From the NCBI GenBank assembly GCA_963971285.1, contig OZ020254.1, positions 10,974,001-11,038,000 on the forward strand: a stretch of DNA of 64,000 bases. The letters are read 5' to 3'. The stretch is from Astropecten irregularis. Lineage: Eukaryota > Echinodermata > Asteroidea > Paxillosida > Astropectinidae. The notes under the pieces were generated by a model that was not told the origin of the DNA, did no database searches, and saw only the letters and a list, made by a program, of their open reading frames with translations. Shown in pieces: positions 10,818-22,764 of this stretch. The position numbers and the translations under genes were made by a program. Every line of letters begins with the position of its first letter. Position 1 is the first letter of the stretch.

Positions 10818-11114
10818 AGGTACAATGCATAATTGGTAAAGGTCACAGGACTGCACTCATACTTTGTCTGATCAAACATGTACATGAAATAATAAACCTG
10901 TGAAGTTAAGCGCTCAATCGGACATCTGATTCACGAGAAAAATTGCGAAAACCCGACTCAATTTTTCATATAAAACATGAAGACGTTTTGATCTTACTCC
11001 GAGATCAAAACTGTTTTCGGTCTTTGTTTGACTAATTTCTGGATAAACACAGCATTTCAGGTGGAAATATGTTAACGGTATGTTTCTACCAGCACAATCT
11101 CCATACCTTGAGTG
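10818..11114 (+). mobile_element. MITE, family B (TTAA-flanked)
   Basis: Preceded by TTAA and starting AGGTACAATGCATAATTGGT; the interior holds GAGATCAAAACTGTTTTCGG and TTTCTGGATAAACAC. The right end is degraded. Other copies begin or end with the same TTGGTAA/TTACCAAT inverted ends. Confidence 0.7.
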
Positions 11115-11849
11115 AAAGGGGATAACTAAAACAACTCAAGTTAGGGTGATGTCCTTGATGTTTGTTCCAAAAATCGTTCGGACGAACGATCTTTGGAAAA
11201 CTGCACTAAATCTTGATTTGCTTGAAAAACCCAGCATCTGATGAACCAAGATTTCCAACGGTGACTGTTTGCACAAGTTACAAACTGTTGAGTCCATTTT
11301 CTGTCTCAAACTCAATACATTTTTGTTGAAGCCTTGCAAATCCTATATGCTCTCTTTAAATACCCATGGCACAAACAGTATGCATGCTGTATCACAATGA
11401 AAATAATGTACTGCTCGTCGATATACAGTATACATGTACACTGTACACTGTAATATGATGCAACATAACATTGCACAATAGCTGAAATATGTACCCCCTC
11501 AGGCGACCCTATTTTGAAAGGTTTTCGTGTGCCCTTGACATACATTTTATTGCCTGTCGGTACGGTCGGTATGCTATATAGCACCCACAAAGAAAGACAA
11601 AGAAAAACTCGAGGCAGGAACACACAGAGAATTGAACTGGTGTACGTGCGGAATGCATCAACGCCACAATGCAATGCAACAAAAAGGCCACTAACTCTAC
11701 ACCTGTATGTTGCCCGCAGATATTAAAACTCGTTTCTGTTCCAAATGGTTATATACACACGTGAAATATATTTTGTTCACAATGTAAATTAAATGGCATT
11801 GCTATATACTGGTACACAATCGAGCAAACCCAGTTATATTGCAGCCCCT

Positions 11850-12092
11850 GGGGCCAATTTCATAAAAATGTTAAGCACAACAAATTTGCTTAGCACAAAA
11901 ATGTCTCGCCCAATAAAACAAACCACCATTGAGAATTCCATTTGATATTCATGGTCAGCGAACAACAGCCAAAGAACAATCACAAGTGCTACACAACACG
12001 TGGATATTTGGTTGGTAACCTTGTTTTTATTAAGACAGATCAATGTCATGCTTAGCACATTTTTGTGCTTAAAAGTTTTATGAAATTGGCCC
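11850..12092. mobile_element. MITE, family H
   Basis: GGGGCCAATTTCATAAAA at the left end and TTTTATGAAATTGGCCC at the right form long inverted ends; this is the best-preserved copy in the window. Confidence 0.8.
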
Positions 12093-12370
12093 AAGGGGAA
12101 TGCTGAAAACAGGATAAGGATCTTTTTCAATCTCCTTATGGGCATCTGTGTTTGACAAAACAAACAAATACCCCTAACAAATAAACAAACAAATAAACAA
12201 ATAAAAAAAAAACAACAACAAGCAAACATCACCCTGGAACAAAAGCAATTCGACAATGCATGGCACTTCCTCACCGAGATCAGGGCCTACCGGTATGATT
12301 TTTGGTCGGGACAGTATGTACATGTAATACGGGGTGAATAATCCAATTTGGATTCGATTCACCCCGCTGA

Positions 12371-12522
12371 CCCCAGCTAGTTCGGTGGCCTAGCGGATAT
12401 GACATCTGCACTAGTAAGCAGGAGGTCGTGTGTTCGAATCCCACCTGAGCCAGCGCATGATTTGTTCATATGCGCTTAGTAACCGCTGCTCATCCACGTC
12501 GATGAAGGGCAAACATAATTTA
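12371..12522 (+). mobile_element. tRNA-derived SINE S1, near complete
   Basis: The head CAGCTAGTTCGGTGGCCTAG contains a TGGCCTAGCGG A-box-like block, and TGTTCGAATCCC is a B box about 45 bp later. The tail ends GATGAAGGGCAAACATAATT. The minus-strand copy at 54279-54444 shares head and tail. Confidence 0.7.
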
Positions 12523-13155
12523 CGTTTCAACTTCCTTTATACCATCAAGCATTAATTTCGGCGGCCAGACATGATTGTATTTACACTGGTCAACTGCAAT
12601 TTAACAACTAAACGCGAATAGAACGTGCTCAATAAAAGGACACAGGCTATACATGTATTGGTTTATTATATTCCAACTGGTCTCAATTTTCTCAACTGGC
12701 CTAGGTATTAAATTTATCATTGTATTGTCATGCTTAACAAACACGCTATAGGAATTATAAGCCCAATGTACACACGGCGCCGTTATGTTTACTTCATTGC
12801 ATATCCAGTCGAACAGAATTAGTGGTTTACAAAAACTGCATGTTCAGACTTAAATAAATATTTGTTCCAGGAACAGACTGTCGCCATTTTCTATTCCACT
12901 TGGCCACTTATAAAAGAAGACGACAAAATAAGGGAATTTTGTTTGTTTAACGGGGAAAAGAAATACAGTTGTGTACAACAAGTAGATTCTTGTCGCTATA
13001 GGCTTTCAGTATATAACAAGACCTTGACCGAAACATGACAATCGTCTTTATGAAGACACAGACGTATATTTTGGTGCACCAAAACTGATCAAAACTACCA
13101 GTAGCCCTCACTATGTATGCATGTACAATGAAAACGTTCTTGACATCTATATTAA

Positions 13156-13515
13156 AGGTAGTATCATACTTTGGTAAGAAACCAAAACAGAAATGTTCTC
13201 CAGATTTACGTATAACTTACAGGGTATGAAGATGGTGATGGTAGAAACAAACCGTTAACATTTATCTGCCTGAAATGGTGTATTTATCCAGAAATTAGTA
13301 AAACAACGACCGGAAATCTTTTTGATCTTTTGAAAGATAAAAAATAAAAGAAAAAAAGACTTAAGAAATACTGTGGCTGTTTTTCACTGTTTTCTAAAAA
13401 ATCACGGCACCGTATGGGACTGAAATTTTCACAGATGACTGTTACTGTATCTGCCTTGATATTTTTGCCCACGAATCTGTATTTCTGTGATAAAAACCAA
13501 AGTATGATATTACCT
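13156..13515 (+). mobile_element. MITE, family A (TTAA target-site duplication)
   Basis: A 360-bp element flanked on both sides by TTAA. Terminal inverted repeats are AGGTAGTATCATACTTTGGT and ACCAAAGTATGATATTACCT. A near-palindromic GATCTTTTGAAAGAT lies mid-element. TTAA duplications are typical of piggyBac-type transposition; membership in that superfamily is inferred. Confidence 0.85.
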
Positions 13516-14416
13516 TTAAAAACCCCCAAAACAAACAGTGAAAGATTATTATGATTGGAGGTCGAACATCTGATAATCATATATCAAACTGATAATTACA
13601 CTGTATTTACTTCCGGATTTGAACTTACTGGGGCAAAGATTCTATACGTGTCGTTTTGAAAGCGGTTTCTTTTTTGATGGGCCCTATAAAAACTTCGAAG
13701 TAAGCGGCTGTATAGGCGGTGGGTATTTCGAATTACAGAGATATTTGTGTACATAAAAGCTTATTCTTTTCGCGGGAATTATTTCTGTCTTCGAGATAAG
13801 CGAAGTTTCGACGTAAGCGGTTTTCAGTTATAACGAGCTTTCACTGTAAGTACAATTTCAACTAAAAACATGTCATACATTCTACATTTATATTGTGGCA
13901 CAGGTCACGATCGTGCAATAAGTTATTCATGGTAAAAATGCCAACTGCAGTTTCTGATGTCAAGGTTGGAAGGCAATACACCACAGGCACAAGCTCTGAA
14001 CAATTGTCATAATAGCCTTGACACTTGATATCAACCAGTGCATCGTCACACATCAAACAAAATTAAGGTGAGCAAGAATGACTTGCAAAGTGAATGGGCC
14101 ACGGAATTGTGAGAAAAGGCCTTTTCACACGATGCTAAAAATAAAAACTTCGCAAGGCTTTGGATTTTAGATAACTTTAAGTTCATGCTTGAGAAATCTG
14201 ACGGAAGTGTTATCGTGTGAAAGGACATTATAATGCTTGAGACTGACCGACGTCCCTGGTGAATCCTTGAGAAATTTCTCAAGCATGAGAAAAACTCGCA
14301 AGGTTTTTTAAATCGTGTGAAAAAGTTGAAAAAGTGACGAAAAGCCGCGAGGCAAATGAAAGTCTATTAGGCCTATACAACGAGTTAACTATACTATTGT
14401 GACACACCACAACAGC
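13516..14416. other. Intergenic sequence, no recognised feature
   Basis: A region around 14090-14330 has internally repeated CTTGAGAAAT and TCGTGTGAAA words and could be an old element; no clear ends were found. Confidence 0.35.
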
Positions 14417-14761
14417 CACTTTGGTAAGAAACCAAATCAAAAATGTTCACAGATTTACCTATAACTTACAGGGTATGAACTTGAAGATGGTAGTAGTAGA
14501 AACACACCGTTAAAGTTTTCCCGCCTGAAATTGTGTAAGTTATCCAGAACTTAGTAAAACAACGACCGAAAATCTTTTTGATCTTTTAAAAGATCAAAAA
14601 TAAAAGAGAAAAGACTTAAGAAATACTGTGGCCATTTTTCACTGTTTTCTCAAAAAGTGGGAAGCGTATGGGACTGAAATTTTCACAAATGACTGTTATT
14701 GTATCTTCCTTGATATTTTTGCCCACGAATCTTTGATAAAAACCAAAGTATGATATTACCT
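14417..14761 (+). mobile_element. MITE, family A (left end degraded)
   Basis: Matches the copy at 13156-13515 from CTTTGGTAAGAAACC onward and ends TGATATTACC-T followed by TTAA. Confidence 0.75.
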
Positions 14762-15034
14762 TTAAGAAATGGTCAGCGTGGCAAATGGTGACTTCGGCCA
14801 AAGTTTGGCCAGATTAACGATTTTATTTCAGTCGTTTTCATTTCTTTCTGGCAATTGGTATATATACACACTGACAAACAAAGATTATGTCCAAGGAGTT
14901 GGTGCGATCACAGAAACCAAATAAACAATTTTAAACAAAAGAATAATGAGAAATGGGTCATGTACGTGTTGCACGCAATGTAAGCTAAACTTCCTGAGTG
15001 CAAGGCTAATGCGTGTTCATTGCTTAAAAGTACA

Positions 15035-15174
15035 GGGGTCGATTTCACCAAACTCATCGTAACTTACTATCAATCGTAGGACTTGTGATGTATTGCAGCC
15101 CTACGTAGGATACGATGGGCTATCCCTCGTAACTCGAGTTACGATCGATCGTAGGGCTTCGTGAAATCGACCCC
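15035..15174. mobile_element. MITE, family O
   Basis: Ends GGGGTCGATTTCACC and GTGAAATCGACCCC form inverted repeats; the interior holds ACGATCGATCGTAGG. Related copies are at 4531-4650 and 21545-21662. Confidence 0.75.
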
Positions 15175-15175
15175 A

Positions 15176-15480
15176 GGATTGGTAACATACCCAAACAGAA
15201 ACCTACACAGATTTACCTATATAACTTTCAGGGTATGAAGATGGTGCTGGTAGGAACATACCGTTAACATATTTCCACCTGAAGCGGTGTATCATAATTT
15301 TTTTTTATAGTAAAACAAGGACCGAAAACAGTTTTGATCTCGGGGTAAGATCAAAACCATGCATTCATTATGTTTTATAAGGAAAATTGAGTCGGGTTTT
15401 CGTTATTTTCCTGTGACTCCGATTGAGCTCAAATTTCCACAGGTTTATGATTTCATGTACTGTGACCTTTACCAATCATG
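15176..15480 (-). mobile_element. MITE, family B
   Basis: Reverse orientation relative to 10818-11114: begins AGGATTGGTAACATACCC and ends CTTTACCAATCATGA. Contains the GATCTCGGGGTAAGATCAAA block. Confidence 0.65.
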
Positions 15481-15689
15481 AGAGTTGTTGCCGGATTCTA
15501 ACGGGTCTCGAAGTAAGCACGGACCCATTATTTGAAAAACAGAAACATGGAGAAATTCATCCTTATTGGCCTGAGAAGCTAGAAACAAAACTTTTCCTAA
15601 AACATGACATTAAAGGACGTTAGTTATTCTATAATAAATATGTGATACATAGGAACTAATTATATAATTCAATTTTTAAGCACATTTCA

Positions 15690-15790
15690 ACTTCCAGTTA
15701 CTGTTTCTGTTACTGGTTCTTCCTTGATTTTTTGGCCCACGGATCTGCATTTCTTTGACAAAAACCAATGTATGATAATTATTACCTTTA
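15690..15790 (+). mobile_element. MITE, family A fragment (right end)
   Basis: Retains TTCCTTGATTTTTTGGCCCA and the terminal ACCTTTAA segment only. Confidence 0.55.
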
Positions 15791-16714
15791 ACAAAAATCC
15801 AATAAACTGCTGCAAACTGCTCATCAGGTCAAAAGGTAATGACCTGAAATTGATAGAATGCTTAAGCAGGAGCTTTCTCAAAGGCTAGCCTTTCTAAAAG
15901 CCTTTGAGAAAGATTCTGCTAGGATCTAGACGATTCAGGCCCTCCTAACTCCAAGCATTAACAAAAAATGAATGAAAACATTTCTATACAAATGAAGATG
16001 GTTATACGTTTTGAACACAATTCTTATATATACACGGCTTGAATCCGGTGGAACTTTATGAAAGCCACAGGTATCGATACGTTACGAATTTAAAAATGTC
16101 CTTTTAGCCCTTGAGACGGATCCTGCTTTAGGATCGAAACGTCTGGCCCTGCTTACTCTAAGCATTTTATACTTTAGGTCCTCTTAGTCGATGAGCAGTA
16201 TGCAGCAGTTTATTAGGCCTACTTTAATTAAACATTTTCACAGAATTAAAAACAAAATCTGACAAACTTCAAACTTTCAAAACCATTACCCAGGGAATGC
16301 TTTCTGCATTTTTGTGGTATGGTTGAAAGAATAAAAGGGAAAACAATTCTAGCATTTTCTTATTAAATTTAGAGCTTTGTGTCTGATTCACCCTAAAAAC
16401 TCGCCAAAAATGAAGTGAACGCCTTGTCTGGCAAAATGTACTTGGAAAAACCACGTGGATCGAGTATTACTCTTTCTCTTAATCTTTTGACGACCATGAC
16501 AAAAAAACACGCTTCGTTTGGTCCCGTGGCTTGGCTTTAGAAATCATATTCCTTTGTTGGGCGTGCTTGAAAGTGAAATGGTATGCGGCTGCATACGTCA
16601 CAGTCCACAAAAGAACACAATAGTAAGGCTTTTATTTTTTCTAAAGCCAGGAATTTCGCTTAGATTGAAGTAAAAGCAGTCTTTTGCTCGGTGACCGCGA
16701 GCACGGGGTTGCTG

Positions 16715-16721
16715 TATAAAA
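16715..16721 (+). promoter_or_regulatory. TATA-box candidate
   Basis: TATAAAA lies 225 bp upstream of a good GTAAGA donor (16941). It is a candidate core promoter for a short leader exon; no conserved coding sequence supports it. Confidence 0.3.
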
Positions 16722-16747
16722 CAAGTAGACAGCTCTCGCTGTGGCTT

Positions 16748-16940
16748 AGTTCTCATTGAAGTTTAGTTTACAGGAGTGGTTATAACTGAGCAGCTGTCGG
16801 GCGTACTGTACACTAGACGTTGTATACACAGTGAACACGATTTCTGGCAAGGCACTTCGACAAAAGGTACTAGGCTATACCTGCACACTTTTTGCCGGCT
16901 GAAGTGGCAATTTGTTGTCAACCAATACCAACCACCACAG
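16748..16940 (+). other. Possible non-coding first exon of an unknown transcript
   Basis: The stretch starts about 30 bp after the TATAAAA and ends CCACCACAG before GTAAGAGT. No ATG-initiated frame of note is present. It could be a 5' leader spliced to EGF-B or to an unrecognised transcript, or chance. Confidence 0.22.
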
Positions 16941-17263
16941 GTAAGAGTGTGTTTTCCATTATTTTTCCAGCTTGAAAGTCTTATTTTTCATGCTTAATGT
17001 CGAAAATTTTCCAACCTTTAGCCCAGAAAAGTATGCAAAATAGGCAGAGTCGAAAGAATATGGAAGGATACTGGCTTTATAGTTTGTATACTGAGTTGAA
17101 AACTCCAATCACAGCACCTGGTGCCCTTTTTTCTCTCTTTTTTTTGGTAGCATATTGAACGAAATTTTGTGGGCTTTCTACAAAACGCGGACAACAACGA
17201 ATATAATGCCGTTTTTTAAATAGTATTTTATACTACATAGATAAACATTTATTTGGTAATTAA

Positions 17264-17636
17264 AGGGATGGTACAGAACTGGTTTTTGCGACAAAACCGT
17301 TGCTGACAGTGAAAGTACATTATGTAATCCATCATAGGCCTATACCTTAACTGATAAACCTGTAGAAGTTTGAGGTCAATCAGCCATCTGGGTCACGAGA
17401 AAATAGTGAAAACCCGTGTACAGAGAACTGTACACATTTCAACGAATGAATAAAACGCTTCGAGGCGATTTATTCCGATCGGAAAATAGTTTCATTTATT
17501 TCTCAACGAATATGGCATTTCAGACAAAAACATTTCATGGGATGTTTTCTCCTATCATCACCATTATACTGTGTAAGTTTTATGTGAATCTGTGATAATG
17601 AAGTGTGTTTTGTCTTACCAATTCTGTACCATCCCT
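17264..17636. mobile_element. MITE, family C (TTAA target-site duplication)
   Basis: 373 bp with ends AGGGATGGTACAGAA and TTCTGTACCATCCCT, flanked by TTAA on both sides. The interior is distantly similar to family B (TGGATAAA and GTAAGTTTTATG words). Confidence 0.85.
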
Positions 17637-17895
17637 TTAAGCAACCCGTAAGATTTGAATATGCAAAATAGGCCAGTGGTATGCCACAATTAGGTCTGCA
17701 ATTTGCTGCTGCGGTTATGGTTTTGTTTCGTTGTTAATGACGCTGTTATTAATGATGTTGCTGTTCGCAATCGTGGATATTGTATAGTGTTTAAATAAAA
17801 TAAAGACGTTTTGCTATAATGTTGAATGGCCTGTCATATAATTTATGCGATATTTATTTAGCCTACATGCCAAGTTCACTAATGGTATTATTTTT

Positions 17896-18268
17896 AATAC
17901 CAATATCATACTTTGTTTTTTTATCATTGAAATACAGATTCATGGGCAAAAATATCAAGACATAGGCCTATACAGTAACAGTCATCTGTGTAAATTTCAG
18001 TCCCATGCATACGGTGCCCACTTTAGTTGAGAACTTAACAGTTTAAAAACAGCCACAGTATTTCTTAGGTCTCTTTTATTTTTGATCTTTTAACAGATTA
18101 AAAAGATTTTCGGTCATTGTTTTATTTCTGCATGGATAAATACGTCATTTCAGGCGGAAACATTTTAACGGTATTTTTCTACCACCACCATCTTCATACC
18201 CTGTAAGTTTTACGTAAATCTGTGAACATTTCTGTTTTGGTTTCTTACCAAAGTATGATATACTACCT
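17896..18268 (-). mobile_element. MITE, family A, reverse orientation
   Basis: TTAA flanks both ends. The right end reads TTACCAAAGTATGATATAC; the interior matches the reverse complement of 13156-13515. Confidence 0.8.
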
Positions 18269-18335
18269 TTAAACAAAACAAAAACGAGTAAATAGCAAAA
18301 TATACAAAGTAGAAGAAAATTACTTATTCCTAAAA

Positions 18336-18463
18336 GGTGCATTCGTTTAGCTCCCCCGGGTCGACACCAGACAACCTCGTCCCCATTCTCTCGCTTGTTT
18401 TGTGCAGTATACCACGACCATTCCCAGTAAGGGCTGACCCGTGTTAGCTAAACGAATGCACCC
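18336..18463. mobile_element. MITE, family G (TIR GGTGCATTCGTTTAGCT)
   Basis: About 128 bp; ends GGTGCATTCGTTTAGCT and AGCTAAACGAATGCACC. Near-identical copies are at 28529-28657 and 52635-52764, including the interior GACCATTCCCAGTAAGGGCT. Confidence 0.85.
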
Positions 18464-19453
18464 AAAGAAAGTGTGGAAATCCGTGACGTAATTTCCAATA
18501 CATTCTCTATAATGTCGCAATCTGTGACCGTCACGCAATTTTATCATCGCCATTTTCAACCCAAACTTATTGAATGCTTCTATTTCCTATTTCCGCCGAT
18601 TCGTGTAATGTTTGACTTCACATTCCAGTCTGTTATTGTAAATCACACTGCATTAAGCCCATGCATATTTTTTTTTTTTTTTCATTTTTTTTTTCCGTAT
18701 CCAAAATTTGTTCCATTTTTCACATACCCCAAAACCACTCATGCGCGAGCTCCTGAAAAAAAAAACCTGACACGCACACAGCCGCATTTTCTCCTCCAAT
18801 GCTATTTTAATGCGAGCCTTGTAATACAAAGGATTTGAGTACAAATCAAAAACAGTCCGACTCAATCGTTAGATCGAAACGTCGTCACACCCTAGCACAT
18901 GAATAGTGGGTGGTTTAGTGACATCATTTGTGTCGTCACGGAAGTTTACAATAATCCAGTGTAAGACCCTGATCGTTCGTCATGGGTTGTTACCGGTGGG
19001 TCAGGATGGGGGACACGGTGCGTGATCCGTGTCTATAATTACATGTATTAGGTGATTTGTCTTTTTTTTTTACAAACAAATATTGCAAACAAAATGAAAA
19101 GACAAGAAGACTAGGTCATTTTGGGGATGAAGTATGCATGGTCAAACCGTAGCTCCGTGCATGCATGGTCAAGCGAGTCGTGTTTATCACCCAAGAATTA
19201 TTTTTGTTCACACGATCAAACTTTTGCGATGGACCTTGTTTGTGTGCCTTGGTCGGTCGCTTTTGCTTGAAAGCTATGCCCCCTGGCAGAAGCACAGAAC
19301 TATACATTGAAATGGCACGACCATAGCACCACGGTCGGCCTATACATGCCACGGGGAAAAAAACCCAAATTCATCGGTTGCCGGTTGTCAACCGATCACC
19401 GCCGCCGAGGCCCGGCCAAACACACCTGACGTTGTTTGCGTCGGATGTCATTC
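18464..19453. other. Intergenic sequence, no recognised gene
   Basis: Poly-T tracts near 18670 and 19060; no domain-encoding frame or clear repeat family. Confidence 0.4.
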
Positions 19454-19693
19454 GGGGGCCGTTCTCAAAGCTCGGCTCCGGCTCTGGCTCCGGCTCCATT
19501 TCGTGAATCCATTCTTAAATTGCGGGTATCAAAAAAGAGGCTTTTCCTGGCTGGTGCGGTTCGATTTGAAAAGGAAAACAGAGCTTCAGCTTCAATGAAA
19601 AGAAAAACCCAACCACAACCTATATTTTTAGCAATAGGCCTACTGGGACGAAGCCGGAGCCTGAGCCGGAGCCAAGCTTTGAGAAAGGCCCCA
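19454..19693. mobile_element. MITE, family I, GGCTCC-ended subfamily
   Basis: Ends read CTCAAAGCTCGGCTCCGGCT and GAGCCAAGCTTTGAGAAAGG. The interior shares AACAGAGCTTCAGCTTCAAT with the other copies. Confidence 0.7.
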
Positions 19694-20061
19694 GGTACTG
19701 ACTCTGTTCCTCCCGTTCCCAATCCACAAACATGTTCGCTTCAATATACAAAATCACTGGGCAAAATCGAACCCGTGACCATTATCAGCAAAAGTGGGGT
19801 TTTGATATTTTTGGGGGGACAAAACAAACAAACAAACATACAAGACTTTTTTCCCCATTCTAAGTATAGCGAGACTGGGCATGTTTGTACATTATATTTG
19901 GCTAATAAAAGCAAAAAATAACTTAGCAAGAGCAAACTATACTTGTAGAATTGATTGGTCCTCTAGTTTTGTTTGCTGAAGTAAGGAACTTGTTTGCTTT
20001 ATGTCGATGTTTTTCTTAGCAGAGATCTATGTCTATATGTTGGTTGGCGGTTCTCTCAAAG

Positions 20062-20517
20062 AAAAGTGTATACTATACACTAGGTGTCCCAGACAGATGT
20101 GTTGGGAGCCATTATGTTCAAATTAAGCTGTTAATTACTTCAAGATTCAAATATGTGATACAACCATGTCTTGGCTATCACCATGTAGAATTTAAGCACA
20201 ATCGACTTGAAATTGGCGCAAATATGACCAATTGAAAGAGTACTCTTTAAAAACAAATTTGCAGTTTTCCAGAATAAGCGGTCAACACAGCACAATATGC
20301 ATTGAACGAAAGATGAAAATAGGGTTTTGAGTTTTGGTAATTCAGTCTTAGTTTTTCCCCCTTAAATTCAGTCCAATTTTGCTCAAAATCTACATGGTTA
20401 TAGCCAAGACATGGCTGTATCACATATCTGAATCTTGAAGTGGTAAACAGTTAAATTTTCATATTATAGTTCTCGACACCAAGTGTTGCGTTTTTGGGGA
20501 CACCATGTATATACTGT
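20062..20517. mobile_element. Hairpin MITE with long imperfect arms
   Basis: Outer ends GTATACTATACACTAGGTGTC and GACACCATGTATATACTG are inverted. An inner arm (20139-20187) with CCATGTCTTGGCTAT is mirrored at 20390-20441 as ATAGCCAAGACATGG. No second copy was found here. Confidence 0.65.
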
Positions 20518-21544
20518 GCCACGCCCTATAGTTGCAAATTGACTGGAAATTTCAGGTAGATCATTTTTTTGTATGTCTGCATGATAACTTGTGCCGTATG
20601 CTGCATTATGTCTTTTTTGTCTCATCTTTGTCATGGCAAAAAAAACATCGAATTTCAGTCTCAGCACAAGGAAGTATTTTCACTGGTTCACGCGCGTCTC
20701 CGAGCTTTCTATCTAACAACCAAAGAGACTGGTATTGGTGCAGTACTTTCGCTGGTAAGCACAGTAAAGTTATCAGCATCAGTAGTCCTCCTCCATAGCT
20801 GCTATAAATTCATCTCGACATTTTAAATCCACAATTGCCTCTCATGGCTGTGAATATTTTATTCACTTCTGCTTAAATCCTGTTCAAGTACTCTCCTGTA
20901 TAGATACACACATGTACATTCAGCCAGGACGATTGCAAATCCAAAGAAAACGATCTTTGGATAACAGATGACCAACTCAATTTTTTAACATGTCCTGCCG
21001 CTGACAATTCAAACTTGTCGGATTTGATAGATCCAGAGTATCAAATATGCAAAGCAGAAAGACGATAAAAACATTGTTAAAATAATCTCCATTCTTTTTT
21101 GGTCAGATCTTTTGTTATCAGGCATATAAAAGAGTTTCTTTAAGACATAGCACAAACATGTTCCCGAGACAAGCTAAATCAAATGTTGGGTCTAATTTTG
21201 CAAAATTGTGTTTGGTTTCTTGCATGTGTGACAGGCAAACGACTATGCTTGACCTGTACATTTGAGACATCCTTTTGAGACATAGGTATATGTCTCGTCA
21301 AAGCAAATATAAGAATAGGGGCAAAATAAATCAATTGAGAGTTTCTTTTTTTGTTACTGGTCATCGGCTTTCAAAATCATGTTTGGCATTTCTTTGCTCT
21401 TTCTTAAGTTTTGCGCCAAACAAGCAAGAACTATCCTACGCTTTTTTGCACGCACTTTGCTTTGGTGAAATTGCCCGGGTTGGCGGTTGGATTGTGTCAT
21501 ATCTATATCGCTTATTAGGTATAATACATGATTTTGTAAACTAG

Positions 21545-21662
21545 GTATAATCTTATCTCGACTTACGAAAGATAAACCCATCGTATCACACGAATGGCTG
21601 CAATGCACCATAAGCCCTACGATTGGTAGTAAGTTACGATGAGTTTGGTGAAATCGATCACA
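21545..21662. mobile_element. MITE, family O, decayed
   Basis: Shares TACGATGAGTTTGGTGAAATCG with the family O end at 15035-15174 in inverse orientation. Confidence 0.55.
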
Positions 21663-22464
21663 GGTCACGGAACTCTGTTGAAAAAAAAAGGCCCTCTTAA
21701 AAAAATAACTTTCACTGCCGCCTACGTATACTGAATGCAAATGTAAACCAGTGTATAACACGAAAAAAAAATCCTTGGAAAATGACAAATCTACTTTGGT
21801 TGTATCCTCTGGTTTCGATACGGTCCAGCATGCAAAACACAACAAGCCCAAGGCCGGACTCCCTTTATGATATTTTCCTTTTCATCGAAAAGGGCAGAAA
21901 AATCCAGGACATTCTTGTGTACCAGCTTATGGGGTTCGGGTTTAACAAAAAAACAGCCTTTTGTTGAGAAAATTGTGTATTTCTTTCCAGATGACAGATT
22001 CGTAGTGCTGGTTGTCTCTTGAGGTCGCTGGGACTTATGGTGGTATTACTCAAAATGTCAATCCTGGATTAAGCGGCCACAGGGTTGATAAAATAACTAC
22101 AAAAACCCTACCAGTTTAAAGGCCTTTTCTTAATATTGATTATAACAAAAATTGCCAGTGACCCAAATAAACTAGCACGCTATAGGTAAATCTTCGCAAG
22201 CAAAATAAATCAAATTCCTAAAAAGGAAAATAAGTATGATTTATGAAATGAGCTTAGCAAGCATTTAGAGGAAAACCAAGTAAGTGTTCGGTCGGCCGGA
22301 AAACAGCAATACTTGATCAGGTGATAGACGCCTTAGTACATCGCATTGTGTGCTAGATTTTGCTTTTGCCTCCTGTACACGAAATCCTACCAGTTTGCCT
22401 GGTGAATGACACAAACCTATTTTTGCTGTTCGTATAGGCGAACAATACTCCTGCAATGACCGGC

Positions 22465-22764
22465 ACAGTACATGATTGGTAAAATACCCAAACAGAAATG
22501 TTCAAAGATTTACGTATAACTTTAAGGGTATGAATTAAGATGGTGGTGGTAGAAACATACCGTTAAAACATTTTCGAAAAATCATCATTCAAAACCATTC
22601 TTTATGTTTTATAAGGAATATTGAGTCGGGTTTTCGTTAATTTCTCGTGACTCAGATGTCCGATTGAGCTCAAATATTCACAGGTGTGTCATTTTATGTA
22701 CATGTTGGATTAGACAAAGTGTGGGTGCTGTTCTGTGACCTTGACCAATTATGTATTATACTTT
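22465..22764 (-). mobile_element. MITE, family B
   Basis: Begins TACATGATTGGTAAAATACC and ends CTTGACCAATTATGTATTAT; internally deleted around the GATC-rich block. Confidence 0.6.

Noticed and set aside
11834-12274. 146-codon minus-strand frame
   Set aside because: Mostly a family H MITE plus a CAAA/AAAC-rich tract; no conserved domain.
12371-12460. tRNA gene on the plus strand
   Set aside because: A- and B-box-like blocks are present, but the cloverleaf does not close and the same sequence with a common tail recurs at 54279-54444; it is a SINE.
21354-21851. 165-codon minus-strand frame
   Set aside because: It overlaps a family O MITE and has no recognisable domain, start context or splice partners.
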